Notes under the pieces: generated by a model
Told to the model about the DNA's origin: nothing
The model's input: only the letters and a program-made list of their open reading frames with translations
Database searches by the model: none
From: Monilinia fructicola
Lineage: Eukaryota > Ascomycota > Leotiomycetes > Helotiales > Sclerotiniaceae
DNA length: 64,000 nucleotides
Assembly: GCA_008692225.1 (NCBI GenBank)
Contig: VICG01000001.1
Location: forward strand, 2,829,501-2,893,500
Direction: 5' to 3'
Shown: piece by piece, positions 47,648 through 57,816 of the stretch
How the letters are laid out: each line of letters starts with the position of its first letter
Position numbering within the stretch: position 1 is the stretch's first letter
Program-made: the position numbers and the translations under genes

Positions 47648-48601
47648 TATCGCGATAGCCAGCGAGGTTAACTCGAAGGCTATGAGGTTCGGTAGTGCAA
47701 ATAAGAAAGTTTCAAGCTTCTGTAGATCGTCGCAATGAATGGTGTCTCACGACAGTGATCTCAATAAATTCGAAAAGAGTGAGGTGAGGGGTAGAATAAT
47801 TGTTAAGGTTACGTAGATACGTAGATATCCTTCCTGCGTTTGAGAACTGGGGAGCAATAATTCGTTGTCTTGTCCGATGTGCTTGCTGTAGCGGGGGAGT
47901 ATCATTGGTCGTTTCAGGCCGGTTAAATTTCGGATATCGGTTGTTGAATCCCTAAATTCAAGGCAAATAAACTTCGAGTCAAGTTGGGATGAGGTGCCCG
48001 TGAGAGTGTTTGAGCTATGAACTACCTACCTAGGTAGGTAATTACCCTGTGTGGCGGGGAGAAATGGAAAATGTCTCGCTGTTCTGAATTGTCAATCATA
48101 GTAAAGTCATAGATAGCTTCAACTTGAGGCAGGAGAATACCTACAGTGCATAGTTAGGTAGGTACCCGTGGACTTATATAGCCTCATTGACTCCTTCATC
48201 CATAACTTGAAATACGATATACACCTGAACGGTCTTTAGCTTCATCATTCCCTTCAATTATCATATCTCATATCTATCATCTCAAGATACCTTTAGTTAG
48301 GTCCTCAGAATAAACAGTCTTCCATCCAAATCCCTTCCTTGGCAACTTTTGTCCGAATATAAATAACCTTACCAATCAATGGGATGGGAGTCCAACAAGT
48401 CACCATAAGTTGAATGAGAATGTGATTTCAGGAGCTCTTGACTCGTTGTTGTGAACAGTTAATTATTATTCAGATTTCTCATAAGCATTTAAATCATAAC
48501 CAAAAGCGACCTATATACTCCGGGTATAGTACAGTTCTACCTTCACCCTCACCCCCATTCCAAACTTAAACATCGCCTGCATTAAAAAGACTCTCGCGAG
48601 C
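47648..48601. other. Upstream region of CAF40
   Basis: No gene seen. Contains a perfect 18-bp palindrome at 48023-48040 and several half copies of the same motif up to 48165. Confidence 0.5.
48023..48040. promoter_or_regulatory. Perfect palindrome TACCTACCTAGGTAGGTA
   Basis: 18-bp palindrome in the spacer upstream of CAF40 and downstream of the exchanger. Shorter versions (TACCTAGGTA) occur at 5424-5433 and 15524-15533, and half motifs at many other intergenic positions but in no coding exon noticed. It could be a binding site for a dimeric factor or simply a common spacer motif of this genome. Confidence 0.35.
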
Positions 48602-51600
48602 TCATGAAATATAGCTAGATAAGTCCAGATTATCACCCCATACCCCGCTAATTTCCACGACAAGATTGATCACTGTACTGATAGACCACAGAATGATCAA
48701 GCCCCATCCAATCTTTCTGCTCATTACCCACTTGTTCAAGGGTACCACAATGAGGAGCCCGACTAAAGTGATCAGTAGAGTGATGGCGCTAACCATCAGT
48801 GTACCACTGACTTCAATCTGATATGGCTTGTACTTGATATCTTTATTCGGATGCTTAGAGTGTTTGTGGTTTGCTTCTTTTGATCGTCATATATGCGCCG
48901 CTGACACCAATACCTATGAGAATATTCAACATCGGTCCCCCAAAGCAAGCACTCAATGCCATGACAGGATATCCCAATCTAGCCACTGTAATATCGGCGA
49001 CGAGGTCTCCTAATGAATTGCCAACGGCAAAAATGGTAAGGCCCAGTATTGCATCGGAGATACCCAAGATAACACCAAACGCTTTGAGAACTCCAACGAC
49101 CTCATTGGCAATAGTAGAAATCCAGGCAATAGCTACGACAAAACCGAGGAAACAAAGCAGGAATCGATGTTTAGGAGGCTTTGAATGGGTGGTTGTTAGT
49201 GCGAGAAAGGCGAATGCTACCAGAGATCCGGCAAAGGAAAATAAAACTAAGCGTACGAGAGACTTTGAGTCACCATCATCGCTGTTAGCCCAAAATATAA
49301 ACACTACAAAGAGCGGCGCTGTGAATAATTGAAGTACAACGAGCCAGCGATTCCAACCTCTAGAATGCTGTACCCCTGGTTCACAATGGATTGAACCATC
49401 GTGGGCTGAGTTTATCCTTTTAGGGGATGACAGGGGAATTGGGTGCGAATGAGGATGATGGTTCTCGGCTGCAATCGCTACAGCGGCAGTATTGTGTTCA
49501 CTGAAATGCGAAATAGGCGACCGAGGATAATCTTCGGTTTGGGTATTACGTCGACTCCGTTGGTACTGTAACCATTCGGGTTCTGGCTCCAAAACCAGTG
49601 ATGGGCTATCTGGGATCAGAACTGGACCTGTATTTCTCCTCATTGGTGTACCGGATTCCCTTCTGTCTTGAATATAGTCTATCTCTTCATCCTCATCCTT
49701 GGATTCAGATTCGACTACTGGAAGTGTGATTGCCAAAAGAAAGATGCTAGGGGCTGAAATAACGCTAACAAACTTATCCCACCCACTCTTATCTCTCCAT
49801 GTACATAGTGTAGGGAACAAGGCTGAAAGTAAGATTTGTGGGCTGGGTAATATGCGATATGGCCACCATCTGATTGGCCTTTCCGTATAATAAAATTCGT
49901 GCTCCAAATTGACCGATTCGGGCGTCATTTCCGACTCTGGCAGGATAATACTAGGAGCCTTGGAACTAGTTGCTGACATTAACACTGGTGAATCCGTATA
50001 CAAAGGAAATGGTAATACTGGTGATTGTATACGGGTCCGCGAGCTATCCCTAGATGAAGTGGGGATTTGAAGTTGAGGTCGTTGCACTGTTCGTGATCGT
50101 GATCGAGTAGAGCTTGCCGATGGACTCTTAGGTGGTAGATCTGGAGAACGAGGATGTCGAGGTGATATTGCTGGCGAATCATTGCCAGGTGGCGCTAACA
50201 ATTCATCATTCCAACGAGGTGTGTGCTATTTATGAATAGTTTGTCATTTTTCGATCCATCAAATGATGGAGGCGGCGAGATGGAAAATGTTGGTGACTTG
50301 GAACCGGGACTGCCGGCTGAAGACGGCACGTCTAAGTGCTAAGTGCCGTGGGAAAGTTGGGGTGGCTACCATAATACCAATATCTGGCACATCCGCGACA
50401 GTAAAGGTGGCAGGGTCGGTAGGTATAAGAGCTGATGCAGCGTTCATAGAGACGGCCCTGTTACGCAAAGGATCGAGCCTAGGGCGCTCCATGGCATTGT
50501 CACCACGATCGGTAGGGTTTATACTCGAAGCATACTCTGAAGCAGGGGCCGATGCCGCTGCAGATGCCCCGGCTCGATCAACTGATGTCGAGGGGTCATC
50601 TGAATATCGTCGAAGATTTATTGGGTGGCCATGGGAGCCTCGAGACTTTTGCAACGATGATAGCACCGACCTGAATTCTAGAGCACCGACTAAACTAGGA
50701 CGGATGGGAGTTATGGTATTCCTGCGGCTACCAGATGGTCGTATCACTCGCATGCTACTAGCCACCTCAGCAGCAATGTGCATATCTTCATCTCCATCCT
50801 CATCACTGTCCCCGTTCTCTCGGGCTCGAGGATGTGGGCTCGAACCACGTTCTAATGCACCAAAATCCTCGTTATCATAGAAGCCTCTCTCTCCTGCTGG
50901 CGCATCCTCATCATCGCCATCTTCCTCAGTAACCTCTATTTCTTCATTTGTCATAACCAAGTACTGACCACGAGCTGCGGCTTCTCTTCCACGGCGATTT
51001 CGTCGTCGTCCCAGGTACCAATGCCATAGGACCACTATTACCACGTAGAAGAGATAGAAACCAATCATCACAGAACATTCCCACAGGTGAAGGGCACCAT
51101 CCGCAAGAAAGTACATACTGAAGCTCGCTGCAACTATGAAGAAGCCAATATCCCCTCACGAAGGTCTTTTTGCCGACCTTGAACTCTCTTACTAGAGCCA
51201 TCGATCCTGCGACAACTGCGGTGATAAATCCAGCAGCTCCGATGAGCTCACCCACTGCAAGACTGCCACTGTGCGAGCCCATTGCGGCGAATGTCGAAAA
51301 TACATCTGGGCTACCATTACCGAAAGCTAGAAATGTTACGCCCGCCATACTCTCGCTCATGCCTAGTATGCTTGCAATTGTTGATAAGTTGATACAGAAA
51401 AAATCACTCGCTGCGATCCCAATCGTCGAGAAACAACAATCCAAGCCAAAGTATAAGGATGATAAGAGCCGCAGGTTGAGCACCCGGTAGTTTGCAATAG
51501 TAAAGCGAAAGATAGTTGAGAAGTCCAGCAGTTTCGTCGGGACAATTTGCAAGTATGAATTGCATTTGTTGGCATTTGTCTTCGGCGCATGGTGAACAAG

Positions 51601-51884
51601 ACGACACTATGAAGCCGATGTCAGTAGAAACTCCGGCATATCTTTGTATATCTACAAACCTCTTCATCTCGTTTCACACGTCTCCTACTATCCAGCACAT
51701 CCAGTGCTCGTTTTTGTGCTACGCCATATTGAGAACCATGACGATATTTCGCACTTTGGTCTGCGACAAGACTTATCACCGCTAAGAATGAGATGATCAA
51801 GATGGTAAGATAAAAAGCTCGAAAATTGTATTTGCGTCGTCTTGGTGGGCGGGATGATACCTTAATCGAAGATGTTGGATGCAT
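48602..51884 (-). CDS. Na+/Ca2+ exchanger family membrane protein (NCLX/K-dependent type)
   Basis: Cation/Ca2+ antiporter with two Na_Ca_ex domains separated by a very long cytoplasmic loop, as in fungal relatives of NCLX and yeast YDL206W. It starts at ATG 51884; a signal-anchor helix (AFYLTILIISFLAVISLVA) is followed by an intron (GTTTGT..CATAG near 51613-51667) and a Cys-containing lumenal segment (CPDETAGLLNYLSLYYCKLP). The first alpha repeat is SMAGVTFLAFGNGSPDVFST. The loop (about 50970-49890) is rich in acidic and Ser/Arg residues. The second alpha repeat is AVGNSLGDLVADITVARLGY, followed by LSACFGGPMLNILIGIG, and the last helices are MVSAITLLITLVGLLIVVPL and WGLIILWSISTVINLVVEIS. At least five frame breaks occur in homopolymers (for example CCCC at 51152-51155 and GG at 48868). 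Membrane (vacuolar, mitochondrial or ER) is not decidable from sequence. Confidence 0.88.
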
Positions 51885-52775
51885 TATAGATGATGCATGG
51901 TCTGATTTCAGTTTAAAGATTTTGTCGAAGAAATGCGATTGCGATGATGAATATATCGGGTTCCATGAGGAGGTGACGCCTATACGTAGTACGCCCGAGG
52001 AGAAATTCTAATATTTAAAAGAATTCGGAAGTGTGGATGTGCTAAGTTGACTAACTGGTGCTGAATCATGAGGTTTGGGCACGGCAGCTAGTCAGTAGTA
52101 AGGACCTTTTTGTCATAGGAGTGAATGGCAAGGCTACTAGGTACAAGTATGTATGAATGGGTACCTCGTAGTCCACCCGAGTAGGTTATCGATAAACTTG
52201 GAACCTGCTACAGTACTTGTACTAGGTACAGGTAAGGTATAGATAAGAGCGACCGACAGCAATATCCCGGCGAACCTTGGAAAGCACTGATGCGGAGTCG
52301 TTATGGTACGGGGGCGGTGCGGCGAGGGAGGGCACTACACCTACCACGACTGGGCAGAGTACTCTGGAGTCCACGGGTCTGTACGTACTCGAGTACCAAG
52401 GTAGGTATTGTTTGGAAAGTAATAACTTAGAAGAATAGTAACCTTGGAAGCATGCACGGTATCCACGGTATCCAATCAGTTTGACATGTCGAGGTGCCCA
52501 GGTTCTTGGAAACTTCCAAGGTTACGTAAGCAATTGACTGCTAAGGTTACTTTGCCTGCCTTGCCTTGCCTTGCCTGCCCTGCCCTGCCTTGCCTTGCCT
52601 TACTTGACCCGACTTGATACCTGAGGCAGCATCTAATACTCGCGTCGGAGGTGAGCAGTCGCTCCCCGCTGTTCCTACCAGTCCATGTAAATAATCAAAA
52701 TAAACAAAGTCGGAAACCAACACAATTGCCATAGATTTATTTATTCCCCACGACAACCTTTTTTTCCTTGTTGAT
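51885..52775. other. Divergent promoter region between exchanger and BRN1
   Basis: The two genes diverge from this 0.9-kb interval, so it should contain both promoters. Rich in TAGGTAC/GTACC and CCTTGGAA-type motifs (TTCCAAGGTTAC at 52513-52524, CCTTGGAAGC at 52443), plus CCTTG/CCCTG repeats at 52555-52600. No gene. Confidence 0.55.
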
Positions 52776-55700
52776 ATGCCTAGAGTCGTTCAGAATTCAC
52801 GCCCGAGTAAGGGTAGAGTTACTTCTGGCTCTTTAGCAACTCCCGCAAAATCTCCAGTGAAGTATGATTTTCCTGGTTGCTATGGTGTTTGAACGTCCAT
52901 GTCTTTGGCAAACATGATGTTTTTCGTTGGCGCTCTGCAGAGCGAAGCGTTTCAATGCTGACTCTTACAGAGTACCTCTGAACGATACATCGCCAGTGAA
53001 ATTGGCCCTCAATGATGATGCGCAGGAAAAGGCAAGACGGTTAAAATCGAGAAATGCCCATCACGAAACTCAGATGAACGAAATTAAAAAAGCGGCAACT
53101 CCAAGGAAATTGCTGAACTTTGATCGAGCAGGGAGCTCTTCGCCATCCTCAAACCATAGAACACCGGGGCGAATGGGGAAAGAAAGTGAACTCGATGGCG
53201 GGGTCATGATGGTGGGGGGAAACGCAGTAACTCCCATGAAGCGTGTTCCAATTCTCGCAAATTTCGAAGAATGGATGAAGATGGCCACAGATAATAAGAT
53301 CAATGCTGCTAATTCTTGGAACTTTGCGCTCATTGATTATTTCCATGACATGTCACTTTTAAAGGAGGGTGATGGAGTCAATTTTCAGAAGGCCAGTTGC
53401 ACACTTGATGGGTGTGTCAAGATTTATACGAGTCGAGTCGATAGTGTGGCTACAGAGACCGGCAAACTTCTGAGTGGATTGGCAGATAGCGGGAACAACA
53501 AGAAGAAAAGAGGAGAAGATGAGGAGGGTGAAGGTGATGAGAGCGAGGAAGAGATAGAAGACGAAGATGGAGTTGTTAGGAAAAAGGCAAAGAAGAGGGT
53601 ACGTATGGTGTGCATTCATTCTTGCTTTTTTATGCATTACCCTGCGTAAAGACCTTGAGATTTGTCGAGTCTCAAAGTTGAGATATTCCAAATCGCAATT
53701 AATGAGGGGGAAAGATTATGTTTGATCTTTACTGATGGATCAAATCACACTTGGATTTTTGCTCCCTTACCGAGTGGTATGCTTCAAAAAGAACATGAGG
53801 ACTTTTCGTCTCAATATATGATGGGATGAGACCACAACCAGCACATACGACCATAGACTGAAGAGAATTGGGCATCCCGTCCGCTCTGCCATACACAAGT
53901 TTCAGATCGGTGGATTAGTAGTTGGGTGGGTGACCACCAGCGAATCCCCACTGTTGTATGTATTTTGTTTCTTTTTCCTTTTTGTTTGTTGTTACTTAAT
54001 GTTTTGTTTCGAATGGAACTTCAGTGAAGCGGAGGTGAGTGGGCAACATCAACATCAACTCACATGAATCTGTGATTCTTTCCCCTGACCAATTTAAGTG
54101 CGATGGTGTGGTCCCATAATCATCTCCATTGGTTGGGGTACGTACCAGATATTTTTATGCTGGGCTTCTACTCCAATCATGAATTGGTTACAAAGGAAGA
54201 TATTTGCTTCTTCTTAACAACAAAATTAAATAAATATATATGGTTATCATCCAATTATCGCTTTTGCTTGCTTATGATCATTTGGGGATGTACGGAACAA
54301 AAGTTTAGTTGGGGGCCACCCTCCCAGTACAGAATATAAGCAATAGCTACCACTCTATCACCAAATCACACACCCTAGTCACTAATTCTTGTCATTTGTT
54401 TTTACAAGTCTCGCTGAAAGAGAAAACTTCTTCTTGGCCAATATTTGACGCAACTAGGAGATCACAGCTAATCATAGAATTAGACTCAACGCTCATCAGA
54501 AGCAACTCTCGCAACTTCATTTTCAGCACTACAACTCAAGAAGTTCGAGCTCGAGTTCTCTGTCGATCCTCTATTCAAAAAAGCATCTGCAGATTTTGAT
54601 GAAGGTGGAGCTAAAGGTCTACTTCTTAATCACCTTTCGATCGATTCAAAAGGACGTATAGTTTTTGATAGTAGCGATGATGCAGGCGACGCATCAGGAG
54701 AAGGGCAAGGGAGAAGACGGAAGGAGGATGCCATTGAAGAAGATCAAGAAGAAGTTTTAGAGTCAGCAAATGTTACATTGAAAGATGATGAAAATGAGGA
54801 AGAGGATGACGGAGACGATGTGGAAATCGATGTGGAAGCCCTAGGAGTTAAGTTTTTCCCAAACTTAGATTTCCTCGAAGAGCAGGATATTTGTCCATCA
54901 CTGAAGAACTTCGACCTTGGAGATCCTTCTGGTTCTATGGATATTCCATTCTTAAAGGCACCAGAAGATTGGCGACAGGAGAAAGACAAGTCAGAAGACA
55001 ATGGCGTAGGTGACAGGTCAGGCATTTTCCTGGATGATGACAACCCGATTGGATTTGATGACGATGAGGACGGGCTTCTTGGGAACTTTGATATTCCAGA
55101 TGATGCTGGATTCGGTGAAGGTGGTGAGGCTTGGGCTCGCGATGCCGCAATCGAACCACGGATGCGAGTTCACGATGTTGGATATGATAATGATGGCGGC
55201 GATGGCGAAGATGGAGAAGGGGGTGCTGGTTCGTTCGACCCTGAGACTGGCGAGTACATTGTTTCTCTTGACCGGGGGGCAAAGACAGAAGGTGGGCATG
55301 ATGACATACTAAGTTATTTCGACGAGGCGTTGCAAAAGAATTGGGCCGGCCCTGAGCACTGGAGGATACGAAAGATCAAGGATATCAACAAACCAGCAGT
55401 TACGAAAACTCGCAAGGAGAAAGAGCCTTTTGAAATCGACTTTACTTCTCCGTTAAGTGCTAGTCTAGCCGAAACTATCTATACACATGCAGCAACAAAT
55501 GCTACTATATCTCTACCGAAGAAAGACTGGAAGTCCAAGACTAGGAATCTTCTTCCTGATGACAAGCATTTCAACTCCAAACAACTCTTACGTCTGTTTC
55601 TCAAACCTAAAGCTAGGATGGGTAGTCGAAAGTCCGGATTCGGCGCCAAACCTGGTACTTTCGGCCAAAAGAAAGAAGATGATATTCCTGAGGGCGAGAT

Positions 55701-56430
55701 TGGTGAAGATTATTGGGCACGAAAAGAAGAACCCGCTCAAACACTGGAGGATGAGGCTCCACCTCATGGAGACTACGACGCTAACTTCTTTCAAGATGAT
55801 GGCTTGGCAATGCCAGGTGGCATGGACGATGATGATGATATGGAATTTGCTGATGCCCGCGAACAATTTTCACCTGGAACCGAAGGGCATGGCGCAGGCG
55901 GTATTGATGGTATCACTGCTATACTCAATACTGGATCTCAAGGTGTAGATGGCGAAGAAGGCGCTTTTGGTACACAGTTGGTTACGCAGAGTAGGAGATT
56001 AAGACCTGAATACGTGCAGTATGCTAGGGTCGCTAAAAAGGTTGATGTGAGAAGATTAAAAGAGGAATTATGGAAAGGCATCGGATTTAGTGAGCCTGAA
56101 CAGCCTGTAAGCTCCCCCGCGTCCCGCACGTCAATCATAAAGGTCCACACTGACATAATAAACCAGGATACCTCACTCTCCGCTTCACGCCTGCCCACCC
56201 CACCCGTTAAATTGCCTACGGACGAAAATGAAACCCTTCATTTTACCACCGTCATGCAAAACCTTCAGACTGTATACCCAAAACAAGTCATGAATGATAT
56301 CTCAACTAGCTATTGTTTTATCTGTCTTCTACATCTAGCTAACGAGAAGGGTCTTGTCATAGAGAATACAGAAGGACTAATGGAATTGGATATTAGGAAG
56401 GATCCAACTGCTGAAATTACAGTCGAGTAA
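52776..56430 (+). CDS. BRN1: Condensin complex subunit 2 (kleisin CAP-H / Barren)
   Basis: Kleisin subunit that closes the SMC2-SMC4 ring of condensin for mitotic chromosome compaction. Exons 52776-52875, 52973-53598, 54484-56106 and 56167-56430 join in frame for 870 aa, near the usual length. The N-terminal SMC2-binding region has LNDDAQEKARRLKSRNAHHE, FEEWMKMATDNKINAANSWN, LIDYFHDMSLLKEGDGVNFQ and KASCTLDGCVKIYTSRVDSV, followed by an acidic/basic linker. After the long intron come EATLATSFSALQLKKFELEF and FKKASADFDEGGAKGLLLNH. A central acidic part with GEYIVS and PEHWRIRKIKD precedes the C-terminal winged-helix region: YARVAKKVDVRRLKEELWKG, LHFTTVMQNLQTVYPKQVMN, DISTSYCFICLLHLANEKGL. Intron 2 (53599-54483, GTACGT..AATTAG, phase 0, 885 nt) is over ten times longer than the others and contains a 5S rRNA gene. 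No indels were found, unlike many neighbours. Confidence 0.95.
53843..53961 (+). rRNA. 5S ribosomal RNA, nested in a BRN1 intron
   Basis: A full-length 119-nt 5S gene. It starts ACATACGACCATAG, contains GGGCATCCCGTCCGCTCTGC (A-box side), the internal control region TTAGTAGTTGGGTGGGTGAC followed by CACCAGCGAATCCC, and ends CTGTTGTATGT, which pairs with the 5' end (ACATAC/GTATGT). An ATATAT stretch at 53814-53819 lies 29-24 bp upstream, where filamentous ascomycete 5S genes have a TATA-like element. T-runs follow directly. All parts needed for transcription look intact, so this is not an obvious pseudogene. It lies in the same orientation as BRN1. Confidence 0.95.
53963..53983 (+). terminator. 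RNA polymerase III terminator of 5S gene
   Basis: TTTT directly after the 5S end, then TTT, TTTTT and TTTTT within 20 bp on the sense strand, the usual Pol III stop signal. Confidence 0.75.
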
Positions 56431-57312
56431 TCACAGTATTGAGGGATGATGAAATGCTAGAATAAAAATACGAAGATAAGCGCATCGGGGTGGGGATGTG
56501 TTGACTATGATCTTGTCAGTTTGTTTTGGTTTCTGTTTAGGCTTAAGTTTCTGGTTGTGCGCGCGCGAATACGCCATGTGTTTCAAATGGATGGATGTGA
56601 GGCGGTATGGTGCTTTATTACAGTATTATGGGAAGGGGGTCGATGTGTGTATGGTGTCATGATATGAAATGAAATAAGATGACATGGTACCAATAAAAAT
56701 TAAGATGACGATTGTTAATGAACTGAAGGAACCGAAAATTCTAAAATAAGAAAGAACTTCATGCAAAATTTGTTAATGCTGTAAGGACGTTTAGTAGGTT
56801 CTATTGAATTGTTCTTACTTGTGCAACCGCCACTATGTGATGCTCTTTGTTCCTTCACACATTGATTTAATTAGCTTAATATTGATAGAAAGATGTACAG
56901 GACAACAAGAGGCGAGACTATTCATAAAACAATCTTTTATTCCGTATTACAAAAATCAATACTCACATTTTCTTAACATCACTCGCTAGGCATTTGCACA
57001 AAATTTGGGTTATATAAGGAAATTTTATTCAATTCAATCTTACAATCTGCAAAGGATTCAGAAAAAAAAGCTCAAGAGCATAATTGCTCTTTAACTGGGA
57101 TCAGCATAGGAAATGAAGCACGAGGTGACTGGTGAAGTTGAAAGCGCAGAATTGAACCTAGTCTTCGGTCATATCAATCAACGTGGTAAGGTTAAGCAAG
57201 TACTTCAATCTATGTTGTTAACGTCATCGTTGTTCATCTTCAGGCAATCTATAGAAGGGAGTACTCTATAGAAATCCTCGAGGTGCTACTACGGCCAATA
57301 CGGCGGGGCGTG
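56431..57312. other. 3' spacer of BRN1 and the gene at 57313
   Basis: Two genes converge here. No gene seen; possible polyadenylation-type AATAAAA sequences at 56460 and 56692. Confidence 0.55.
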
Positions 57313-57816
57313 TTAAGTATACAGCAGCTCAAAAGTCACAGGATTCATGTCCGGACACTTCAAGCCAAGACGCTTCGCACGCTCGAACTTCGATCGAAGG
57401 ATCTCGTGCGCAGCCCTGACCTCCCGGATGTGCTTATCCAATGCCTTACATTTTCGAACAGAATTCTCCATCTCGGTCTCCCCAAGGTCAGCCCGCTGGA
57501 GCCACTCGCGGGCAGTCTCCAGTTCGAGGTTGTACTCTTTGGCTTGCCATGGGTCGCTTGCGTGTAAATCGCCTCCTTCGATGTGCCGGGCTGCTTCGTG
57601 CTGCATCGACGCGAGGACATAGGGGTACCCGCTGGGTTGACGGTCTGCATCGCGATGATAGGCCATCCCGTGCGTGCGGCAGAGGTTGAGGAAGTGCGCT
57701 TTTTCGCTGCGGGTGTATTTGCCTTTGCGTTTCTTGCGTGGAGATATAGTTTCCATTGTTACATTGTCCATGACTGTGTCTTCCATGGCTGTGTCTTTCA
57801 TGGTTGTGTCTTTCAT
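57313..57816 (-). CDS. Small unrecognised basic/charged protein
   Basis: Single-exon frame of 167 aa, uninterrupted. The first 20 residues are an imperfect repeat of Met-Lys/Glu-Asp-Thr (MKDTTMKDTAMEDTVMDN), encoded by 15-bp direct repeats at 57762-57815. Next comes a basic stretch SPRKKRKGKYTRSEKAHF, a plausible nuclear signal, then a helical, Glu/Arg/Lys-rich body (EYNLELETAREWLQRADLGE, KCKALDKHIREVRAAHEILR) ending FELLYT. The pattern suggests a nuclear coiled-coil or DNA-associated protein, but no family was recognised and a short orphan gene is equally possible. Confidence 0.6.
   Translation of the reverse strand: MKDTTMKDTAMEDTVMDNVTMETISPRKKRKGKYTRSEKAHFLNLCRTHGMAYHRDADRQPSGYPYVLASMQHEAARHIEGGDLHASDPWQAKEYNLELETAREWLQRADLGETEMENSVRKCKALDKHIREVRAAHEILRSKFERAKRLGLKCPDMNPVTFELLYT

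Noticed and set aside
50263..50880. 205-codon plus-strand frame
   Set aside because: Antisense to the acidic loop of the Na+/Ca2+ exchanger.
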